In this document: positions 1 to 5,287 of the stretch, piece by piece | Layout of the letters: each line of letters opens with the position of its first letter | Position numbering within the stretch: position 1 is the stretch's first letter | Origin: Lachnospiraceae bacterium UBA7027 | Lineage (GTDB): Bacteria; Bacillota; Clostridia; Lachnospirales; Lachnospiraceae | DNA length: 5,527 nucleotides | Assembly: GCA_002494135.1 (NCBI GenBank) | Contig: DLBG01000061.1 | Span: forward strand, 1 to 5,527 | Direction: 5' to 3' | The notes under the pieces: model-generated | Databases searched by the model: none | Told to the model about the DNA's origin: nothing | What the model saw: the letters and a program-made list of their open reading frames with translations, nothing else | Translations under genes and position numbers: made by a program

Positions 1-14
1 GCAGGTGAAGCATT

Positions 15-959
15 ATGTCAGAAGTAAAGAAAATCGCAACCAGACAGGCTTACGGAGAAGCCTTGGCAGAACTGGGTGAAAAATATCCGAATCTGGTGGT
101 TATGGATGCCGATCTGGCCGCTTCCACAAAGACAGCCATGTTCAAAAAGAAATATCCGGAGCGTTTCTTTGACGCGGGTATTGCCGAAGCGAATATGGTC
201 TGCATGGCAGCAGGACTTGCCACGACAGGTAAAATCGTATTTGCAAGTTCATTTGCCATGTTTGCCACGGGACGTGTTTACGAGCAGATTCGTAACTCGA
301 TCGGTTATACGCATTTAAATGTTAAAATCGCCGCTACCCACGGCGGAATTTCCGTAGGCGAAGACGGGGCTTCCCACCAGTGCATCGAGGACGTGGCACT
401 GATGCGCAATATTCCCGGCATGGTAGTCTGCGTTCCTTCCGATTATGTGGAAGCGAAGGCGGCCGTACAGGCAGCCATCGATTACGACGGACCCGTATTT
501 TTACGATTCGGAAGAAGCAACGTTCCCGTAATTAACGACAGGGAAGATTATAAATTTGAACTGGGCAAAGGTGTTTTGCTGAAAGAAGGAACCGATGTCA
601 CGATTATCGGAACCGGTATCTGCGTGGACAGCGTTATCAAGGCGGAAGAATTGCTTGCGAAAGACGGAATCAACGCAGAGATTATCAACATTCATACGAT
701 TAAGCCGTTAGACGAGGAGCTTGTATGTGCAAGCGCAAAGAAGACCGGCAGAATCGTAACGGTGGAAGAGCACTCCGTAATCGGAGGACTCGGAAGCGCG
801 GTATGCGATGCGGTCTGCAAGAACTATCCGGTACCCGTTATGAAGATCGGTGTACAGGATGAATTCGGAACCTCCGGCGCCGCCGACGTGCTGATGAAGT
901 ACTACCGTCTGGACGCACAGGGCGTATACGAGCAGGTAAAAGAATTCCTCGGAAAGTAA
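15..959 (+). CDS. Transketolase, C-terminal subunit (split transketolase)
   Basis: At 314 aa this is the C-terminal half of transketolase (pyrimidine-binding domain plus C-terminal domain); full-length enzymes are about 650 aa, so it is a natural half-subunit that works with a separate N-terminal, diphosphate-binding subunit, expected just upstream. Transketolase moves two-carbon ketol units between sugar phosphates in the cytosolic non-oxidative pentose phosphate pathway, using thiamine diphosphate. Visible motifs: DAGIAEANM at residues 53-61, whose E58 matches the glutamate that activates the cofactor; GEDGASHQ at 115-122, with H121 matching the catalytic histidine of the GEDGPTHQ motif; RFGR at 164-167; and a C-terminal domain from about residue 190. 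The ATG at 15 follows AGGTGA (3-8) with a 6-nt spacer. Split transketolases also act on other substrates (for example in apiose or sulfosugar catabolism), so the family call is firm but the exact substrate is inferred. Confidence 0.95.
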   Translation: MSEVKKIATRQAYGEALAELGEKYPNLVVMDADLAASTKTAMFKKKYPERFFDAGIAEANMVCMAAGLATTGKIVFASSFAMFATGRVYEQIRNSIGYTHLNVKIAATHGGISVGEDGASHQCIEDVALMRNIPGMVVCVPSDYVEAKAAVQAAIDYDGPVFLRFGRSNVPVINDREDYKFELGKGVLLKEGTDVTIIGTGICVDSVIKAEELLAKDGINAEIINIHTIKPLDEELVCASAKKTGRIVTVEEHSVIGGLGSAVCDAVCKNYPVPVMKIGVQDEFGTSGAADVLMKYYRLDAQGVYEQVKEFLGK

Positions 960-978
960 GTATAAATTCAAGATTAAT

Positions 979-1023
979 CGAAAGAGCCTGGCGGATGAGA
1001 TTACGTTCGTCGGGCGATTTTCG
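979..1023 (+). terminator. G-U-rich hairpin with short U run (terminator or attenuator)
   Basis: In RNA from the + strand, 986-997 pairs with 1004-1015 as 12 continuous base pairs (seven G-C, one A-U, four G-U) around a six-base loop (998-1003). Below the stem, G984-A985 faces G1016-A1017 as a tandem G-A mismatch, then A981-A983 can pair with U1018-U1020. In another register CGAAA (979-983) pairs with TTTCG (1019-1023). A four-U run (1018-1021) follows. The structure begins 26 nt after the transketolase stop, so it is probably an intrinsic terminator, perhaps leaky because the U run is short. Four wobble pairs mean the structure is stronger in + strand RNA than in the opposite strand. No clear promoter fits between it and metG, so partial read-through or a role in the metG leader is possible. 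Confidence 0.6.
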
Positions 1024-1049
1024 TAAGATACGTAGGAAAGGACAAAAAA

Positions 1050-3035
1050 ATGGAGAATAAAGGACCTTATTATATTACAACGGCCATTGCTTATACCTCC
1101 GGAAAGCCTCATATCGGCAACAGCTACGAGATTGTTCTCGCAGACAGTATTGCCCGTTTTAAGAGAAAAGAAGGATATGACGTTTTCTTCCAGACCGGAA
1201 CCGATGAGCACGGTCAGAAAATTGAACTTAAGGCGCAGGAAGCCGGAATCACGCCCAAGGAATTCGTGGATCAGGTTGCCGGCGAAATCAAAGGAGTATG
1301 CGACTGTCTGAATACTTCTTATGACAAGTTTATCCGTACCACGGACGATTATCATGAACGCCAGGTTCAGAAGATTTTCAAACGTCTTTATGAGCAGGGC
1401 GATATTTACAAGGGAGCATACGAGGGAATGTACTGCACTCCCTGCGAGTCTTTCTGGACGGAATCCCAGTTAAAGGACGGCAAATGTCCGGACTGCGGAA
1501 GAGAAGTAAAACCGGCCAAGGAAGAGGCTTATTTCTTTAAAATGAGCAAGTATGCCGACCGCCTGATTGATTATATCAATACGCATCCGGAATTTATCCA
1601 GCCGGTTTCGAGAAAGAATGAAATGATGAACAATTTCCTTCTTCCCGGTCTGCAGGATCTTTGTGTATCAAGAACCAGCTTTAAGTGGGGTATCCCCGTG
1701 GATTTCGACGAAAAGCACGTGGTTTATGTCTGGCTGGATGCTCTTTCAAACTACATCACCGGTATCGGTTATGATGCAGACGGCAATTCCTCCGAGCAGT
1801 ATAAAAAATACTGGCCGGCAGATCTTCACTTAATCGGTAAGGACATCGTAAGATTCCATACCATTTACTGGCCGATTTTCTTAATGGCACTCGGAGAACC
1901 GCTTCCGAAGCAGGTATTCGGACATCCCTGGCTGTTATCCGGCGACGGTAAAATGAGCAAGTCCATCGGTAACGTTTTATATGCAGATGATCTGGTAAAC
2001 TTCTTCGGCGTGGATGCGGTACGTTACTTCCTGATTCATGAGATGCCGTATGAAAATGACGGATCCATCTCCTGGAACTTAATGACGGAGCGAATCAACA
2101 CAGACCTGGCCAATGTTCTGGGAAATCTTGTAAACCGTACCATTTCCATGAGCAACAAGTACTTTGACGGCATCGTGGAAAACAGGGGCGTTAAGGAAGA
2201 AGTGGATGACGATCTGATTGCCGTTGCCACATCCACCTACGGCCGTGTTCTGGATAAAATGAAAGAGCTGCGTGTGGCGGATGCCATTACGGAGATTTTC
2301 AATCTCTTCAAGCGCTGCAACAAATACATTGATGAAACCGCACCCTGGGTGCTGGTAAAAGACGAAGCAAAGAAAGACCGTCTGGCTACCGTACTTTACA
2401 ACCTGACGGAGGGTATTTTAATGGGCGCATCTCTTTTGGAGCCTTTCCTTCCCGATACGGCAGCGAAAATTTCCGCACAGCTGAATGCGCCGCTTCGCGA
2501 TTTTGACACGCTCGGTGAGTTTGGCAGGTATCCGGACAAGAACAAGGTAACCGCAGAGCCGAAGGCCCTTTTTGCGAGACTGGACATCAAGGATGTTTTA
2601 GCGGAAGCGGAAAGAATTGCGGCGATCCAGAAGGCAGAGGTTGCTGCCGAGTCGGGAGAAACCAATGCCGAAACCGAAGAGGCGGACGGAATCGATATCG
2701 AACCGAAAGCAACCATCAGTTACGACGATTTTGCAAAACTGCAGTTTCAGGTAGGTGAGATTCTTTCCTGCGAAGAGGTAAAGAAGTCCCGTAAACTCCT
2801 CTGCTCCCAGGTTAAGGTGGGAAGTAAGGTCCTGCAGATTGTATCCGGAATTAAATCATCCTATTCCGCGGAGGAAATGGTCGGAAAGAAGGTCATGGTA
2901 TTAACCAACCTCGCACCGGCGACTTTAGCGGGAATCGAGTCACAGGGAATGCTGCTCTGCGCGGAGGATCAGGAAGGAAAACTTTCACTTCTGATTCCGG
3001 AAAAAGATATGCCGAACGGAGCGGAAATATGTTAA
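1050..3035 (+). CDS. metG: Methionyl-tRNA synthetase
   Basis: This cytosolic class I aminoacyl-tRNA synthetase (661 aa, normal for forms with a C-terminal tRNA-binding domain) attaches methionine to initiator and elongator tRNA-Met using ATP. The Rossmann catalytic domain carries a HIGH-type signature, here HIGN at residues 21-24, and KMSKS at 301-305. A zinc knuckle of the form CX2C-X13-CX2C uses C129, C132, C146 and C149. TGTDEHGQKIE at 49-59 is typical MetRS sequence. The helical anticodon-binding domain spans about 350-500 and includes the NLANRT-like stretch VLGNLVNRT. An acidic linker (about 525-556) leads to an EMAP-II/Arc1p-like tRNA-binding domain from about 558 to the end. The ATG at 1050 follows AAAGGA (1037-1042) with a 7-nt spacer and sits at the end of an A7 run. 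The 3' end overlaps the next gene by 7 nt. No T-box leader is visible: the gap to the previous gene is only 90 nt. Confidence 0.98.
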   Translation: MENKGPYYITTAIAYTSGKPHIGNSYEIVLADSIARFKRKEGYDVFFQTGTDEHGQKIELKAQEAGITPKEFVDQVAGEIKGVCDCLNTSYDKFIRTTDDYHERQVQKIFKRLYEQGDIYKGAYEGMYCTPCESFWTESQLKDGKCPDCGREVKPAKEEAYFFKMSKYADRLIDYINTHPEFIQPVSRKNEMMNNFLLPGLQDLCVSRTSFKWGIPVDFDEKHVVYVWLDALSNYITGIGYDADGNSSEQYKKYWPADLHLIGKDIVRFHTIYWPIFLMALGEPLPKQVFGHPWLLSGDGKMSKSIGNVLYADDLVNFFGVDAVRYFLIHEMPYENDGSISWNLMTERINTDLANVLGNLVNRTISMSNKYFDGIVENRGVKEEVDDDLIAVATSTYGRVLDKMKELRVADAITEIFNLFKRCNKYIDETAPWVLVKDEAKKDRLATVLYNLTEGILMGASLLEPFLPDTAAKISAQLNAPLRDFDTLGEFGRYPDKNKVTAEPKALFARLDIKDVLAEAERIAAIQKAEVAAESGETNAETEEADGIDIEPKATISYDDFAKLQFQVGEILSCEEVKKSRKLLCSQVKVGSKVLQIVSGIKSSYSAEEMVGKKVMVLTNLAPATLAGIESQGMLLCAEDQEGKLSLLIPEKDMPNGAEIC

Positions 3036-3976
3036 AGAAAATTTTATCGCCGGTACTTTTTGTGCTGGCTATAGTCCTTGTTGTTTCGGCCCTGCCCGTG
3101 TTTAGTTTCGCAAAGGAGAAGGAAAAACCGTATCTGGCGCTCGGTGCGGATTTAAACGAGGCGGAAGAGGCTGTTGTTTTGGAGAAGTTCGGAATATCCA
3201 AAGAGGATCTTTCCGACTACACGGTTCTTTATGTGACCAATCAGATGGAGCATGAGAACCTTGATGCATATATTCCGGCGTCCGTAATCGGAACCAGGGC
3301 ACTTTCCTGTGTCATGGTAAAGCCTGCGGACAAAGGAACGGGCATTTCCGTCACCACGGAAAACATCAATTACTGTACCGTCGGTATGTATAAAAATGCC
3401 CTGCTGACCGCCGGAGTGGAGGATGCCGATGTCTATGTGGCCGCACCTTCCGTGATTTCAGGAACCGCCGCTTTAATCGGTGCCTGGATGGCTTACGAGG
3501 AAATGACCGGTGAGCAGCTTGACGAAGAGCGCAAGGAAGCCGCGCTGGAGGAAATTGTCACCACGGGCGAAATTGCGGATGCCGTAGTTTCCGATGAAGA
3601 GGAAAACGAAGGCGTAACGAAGGCGGCCGTTGAAGAACTGATTTCCTATGTCAAGGCGCAGGTAATCGCGCAGGGACTGACGGACCCGGACAAAATCAAA
3701 GATCTTATCGAAGAAGCACAGGATAAATACGACATTCACTTAACGGAAGAGCAGATTGAAAAACTGGTTTCGCTTATGGCGAATGTCGGAAACTTAAAGA
3801 TTGATCCCGGAAAGCTGATTGAGCAGGCCGGAGATCTGTATGAGAAATACGGAGATTCCGTCAAGGAACTGTATAACCAGGTCGTTACCGACGATGTGAA
3901 GCAGGGATTCTGGACCATGATCGGCGGAATATTCCGAAATTTGTTTGGAAAATTGTTCGGAGAAAAGAATTCATGA
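3029..3976 (+). CDS. Secreted DUF1002 protein (YpuA-like), function unknown
   Basis: This 315-aa protein begins with a Sec signal peptide: MLKK, a hydrophobic core (residues 5-25) and a likely cleavage after SFA at 26-28; there is no lipobox cysteine. The mature part resembles DUF1002, the family of Bacillus subtilis YpuA, recognised by LGADLNEAEEAVVLEKFGI at 38-56, GTRALSC at 88-94, NALLTAG at 123-129 and AAPSVISGTAALIGAW at 138-153. The second half (about 155-290) is charged and mostly helical. It ends in a short hydrophobic/amphipathic segment (293-312, rich in W, F, I and L) that could lie on a membrane or partner protein. No biochemical function is established for the family, so none is assigned. 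The ATG lies inside the end of metG and uses GGAG (3018-3021, 7-nt spacer) within metG coding sequence; its stop overlaps the next start as ATGA. Both overlaps point to co-transcription and translational coupling. Confidence 0.88.
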   Translation: MLKKILSPVLFVLAIVLVVSALPVFSFAKEKEKPYLALGADLNEAEEAVVLEKFGISKEDLSDYTVLYVTNQMEHENLDAYIPASVIGTRALSCVMVKPADKGTGISVTTENINYCTVGMYKNALLTAGVEDADVYVAAPSVISGTAALIGAWMAYEEMTGEQLDEERKEAALEEIVTTGEIADAVVSDEEENEGVTKAAVEELISYVKAQVIAQGLTDPDKIKDLIEEAQDKYDIHLTEEQIEKLVSLMANVGNLKIDPGKLIEQAGDLYEKYGDSVKELYNQVVTDDVKQGFWTMIGGIFRNLFGKLFGEKNS

Positions 3977-4443
3977 GTTTTACCGTTCACAAAGCAATCG
4001 AAGAGGACTGGGAAGATGCTATGGCATTAGCCTACCGTACGTTTCAGAAATACGTCGGTCCCGAATATTCCGAAGAGGGTGTGGATAATTTTGTCAATTT
4101 TATATCCGATCCGCATCTGTACCGGATGTTCCAGGTGGAAGAGTATTTCCTCTGGGTCGCAAGGGATGAGAAAGGTTCGATGATCGGAATGGGAACGTTG
4201 CGATCCGGAAATCACATCTCGTTGCTTTTTGTGGATGAGAAATGGTTAAGGCGCGGGGTCGGAAGTGCCCTGATAACGGCCTTTGAGCAGTATGTTTCGG
4301 AGCAGGGAAAAGACAGTATTACGGTGAACGCCTCCCCTTACGGAGTTCCGTTTTACCACAAACTCGGATTTGAGGATACCGCGTCCGAGCAGGTGGTGGG
4401 AGGAATGACCATAACACCCATGCGAAAAATGTTACAGGAATAG
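3973..4443 (+). CDS. GNAT-family N-acetyltransferase
   Basis: A single-domain GNAT acetyltransferase of 156 aa, the usual size. It should move an acetyl group from acetyl-CoA to an amine, but the substrate cannot be read from the sequence. Motif A, which binds the pyrophosphate of acetyl-CoA, is seen as WLRRGVGSAL at 91-100 (R-R-G-x-G), after a beta strand HISLLFVDEKW. Motif B appears as NASPYGVPFYHKLGFE at 119-134, with Y128 in the position often used as the general acid and the common YxKLGF ending. The N-terminal half (about 8-60) is the variable substrate-binding part. The start overlaps the DUF1002 stop as ATGA, with GGAG at 3959-3962 and a 10-nt spacer, so translation is probably coupled. 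Its position gives no firm hint to a target; acetylation of a small molecule or a protein is equally open. Confidence 0.9.
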   Translation: MSFTVHKAIEEDWEDAMALAYRTFQKYVGPEYSEEGVDNFVNFISDPHLYRMFQVEEYFLWVARDEKGSMIGMGTLRSGNHISLLFVDEKWLRRGVGSALITAFEQYVSEQGKDSITVNASPYGVPFYHKLGFEDTASEQVVGGMTITPMRKMLQE

Positions 4444-4451
4444 GTTAATCT

Positions 4452-5126
4452 ATGGGAAAGAATGCAATGATGGACAATGACAGCTGGCTTAACGTCGGAC
4501 TGTCGCATCTGTTTGATATTTTACTTCTTGGAATTATTACGACGGCACTTTGTATCCCCGTCGTTACGGCCGGACCGGCAATCACGGCAAACTTCGACGT
4601 GATGTTTCGAATCTCCTTAAAGAAGGAAAGTTCTGTTTTTAAGCAGTATTTTATCGCGTTTAAGAAGAACTTTTTAAAGAGTCTTGTTATCTGGCTGATT
4701 ATGCTCGTGCTCGGGGCTTTCATTATTTTCAGCGCGGTGGTTTCTTTAGGCGGCTTTGTATCCATGGATCAGCCGGTTCGAATCGGAATGATTATCGTAA
4801 GTATTATCCTTGCTTTAATCTACGGCTTTGAAATTACCTATGTCTTTGCCCTGCAGGCACGGTATGAGAATAAAATCATGACCACGATTCTGAATGCGCT
4901 TTTGGTCAGTATCGGGAATTTCCCGAAAAGCTTCGGAATGTTACTGATGACGGGAGTGCTTGTGGCGCTCGGTTGTTTTATCTGGGGACTGATTCCGCTT
5001 TTCTTTATCCTGGAATTCTCCTTCGTAACTTTCTTTTCATCCAAAATTCTGCTTTCGATTTTTGCGAAGATGGGGGATGACGAAGCGGCCGGCAAAGACC
5101 AAACTGCACAATCGGAAGAAGAGTAA
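4452..5126 (+). CDS. YesL/DUF624-family integral membrane protein
   Basis: The 224-aa product has about five hydrophobic membrane segments, near residues 20-43, 77-99, 110-134, 162-180 and 181-203, and a charged acidic tail (207-224). The family pattern is seen in the first helix ending CIPVVTAGPAITA (34-46) and the following SVFKQYFIAFKKNFLKS (61-77), which matches the conserved loop of YesL/DUF624 proteins. The family is of unknown function, but its genes often sit beside carbohydrate ABC transporters; here a sugar-type ABC ATPase gene follows, though across a gap with its own promoter region. The gene starts 8 nt after the acetyltransferase stop. The RBS for the ATG at 4452 is only AGGAATAGG (4436-4444); a downstream ATG at 4467 or 4470 is preceded by GGGAAAG (4454-4460) and would remove only the first 5 or 6 residues. 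It is likely the last gene of the metG cluster. Confidence 0.85.
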   Translation: MGKNAMMDNDSWLNVGLSHLFDILLLGIITTALCIPVVTAGPAITANFDVMFRISLKKESSVFKQYFIAFKKNFLKSLVIWLIMLVLGAFIIFSAVVSLGGFVSMDQPVRIGMIIVSIILALIYGFEITYVFALQARYENKIMTTILNALLVSIGNFPKSFGMLLMTGVLVALGCFIWGLIPLFFILEFSFVTFFSSKILLSIFAKMGDDEAAGKDQTAQSEEE

Positions 5127-5166
5127 ATATACAATTTGCCCTATACGAAAAGACAGATGCACATTT

Positions 5167-5197
5167 TTAACAAGGAATCGAAAAATCTTTGTATAAA
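5167..5197 (+). promoter_or_regulatory. Candidate upstream promoter for the ABC ATPase gene
   Basis: TTAACA (5167-5172, five of six bases of the -35 consensus) and TATAAA (5192-5197, five of six of the -10 consensus) are separated by 19 nt, longer than the preferred 17. A transcript would begin near 5203-5205, inside the inner hairpin, and carry a leader of about 85 nt. The hexamers are good but the spacing is poor, so this is one of two alternatives. Confidence 0.3.
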
Positions 5198-5221
5198 TGG
5201 CGCATTTGTTTTTTTTTCGAT
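5177..5221 (+). terminator. Two-part palindrome ending in a T9 run
   Basis: An outer inverted repeat, ATCGAAAAA (5177-5185) with TTTTTCGAT (5213-5221), is a perfect 9-bp match. It encloses an inner hairpin AAATG (5195-5199) with CATTT (5203-5207) and a three-base loop. Nine T residues run from 5209 to 5217. A hairpin followed at once by a U tract is the layout of an intrinsic terminator, and it lies 69 nt after the YesL stop. The inner stem is short and A-T rich, so on its own it is weak; pairing of the flanking A and T tracts could strengthen it and could also let it work in the reverse direction. It overlaps candidate promoter elements of the downstream ABC gene, so it might instead have a regulatory role. 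Confidence 0.5.
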
Positions 5222-5233
5222 ATTATGTATACT
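5206..5233 (+). promoter_or_regulatory. Candidate downstream promoter for the ABC ATPase gene
   Basis: TATACT (5228-5233, five of six bases of the -10 consensus) lies 16 nt after TTGTTT (5206-5211, only the TTG part of the -35 consensus), with a T-rich spacer. A transcript would begin near 5240 and have a leader of about 48 nt. The separate gap, the terminator-like element and the strong RBS all suggest the ABC gene has its own promoter; which of the two candidates is used cannot be decided by eye. Confidence 0.4.
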
Positions 5234-5239
5234 TTGCTT

Positions 5240-5257
5240 GTGTGATAAAAGTTACAC
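5240..5257. promoter_or_regulatory. Imperfect inverted repeat, possible operator
   Basis: GTGT (5240-5243) mirrors ACAC (5254-5257) around a 10-bp centre in which A5245 and T5252 also match, giving an 18-bp dyad. It lies just after the candidate -10 at 5228-5233, where a bound repressor would block initiation. It does not fit the catabolite-response cre consensus TGNNANCGNTNNCA. The dyad is short and could be chance. Confidence 0.25.
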
Positions 5258-5273
5258 TTATATTATTTTACCC

Positions 5274-5279
5274 AGGAGG
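5274..5279 (+). promoter_or_regulatory. Strong ribosome binding site of the ABC ATPase gene
   Basis: AGGAGG at 5274-5279 is a perfect Shine-Dalgarno core, with an 8-nt spacer to the ATG at 5288. It is the strongest site in the window and fixes the start of the downstream gene. Confidence 0.9.
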
Positions 5280-5287
5280 TTACATTA

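Noticed and set aside
1..27. Tail of the upstream N-terminal transketolase subunit
   Set aside because: A TGA at 6-8 in one frame and a TAA at 25-27 in another could each end it, but 14-27 nt is too little to identify a protein.
979..1023. Kink-turn motif from the tandem G-A pairs
   Set aside because: The GA/GA facing is symmetric and lacks the three-base bulge needed for a kink-turn.
960..1049. T-box or other riboswitch controlling metG
   Set aside because: The gap is 90 nt, too short for a T-box leader, and only a simple hairpin is present.
1044..1050. A7 run at the metG start as a slippage or frameshift site
   Set aside because: It lies before the coding region and A-rich stretches before start codons are common in Firmicutes.
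708..1355. A 215-codon open frame on the minus strand spanning the end of the transketolase gene, the gap and the start of metG
   Set aside because: It lies antisense to two strongly supported genes, has no recognisable domain, and its composition looks like reversed coding sequence.
2396..3302. Several minus-strand open frames of 66-106 codons within metG and the DUF1002 gene
   Set aside because: All are antisense shadows of well supported genes; their Ser/Ala/Phe-rich products are typical of reversed codons.
4445..5134. Minus-strand open frames of 106 and 98 codons opposite the YesL-family gene
   Set aside because: The + strand frame has the clear family motif and membrane helices; the antisense frames have no motif.
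5236..5260. Catabolite-response (cre) site before the ABC ATPase gene
   Set aside because: The central CG and the required spacing of the cre consensus are absent.
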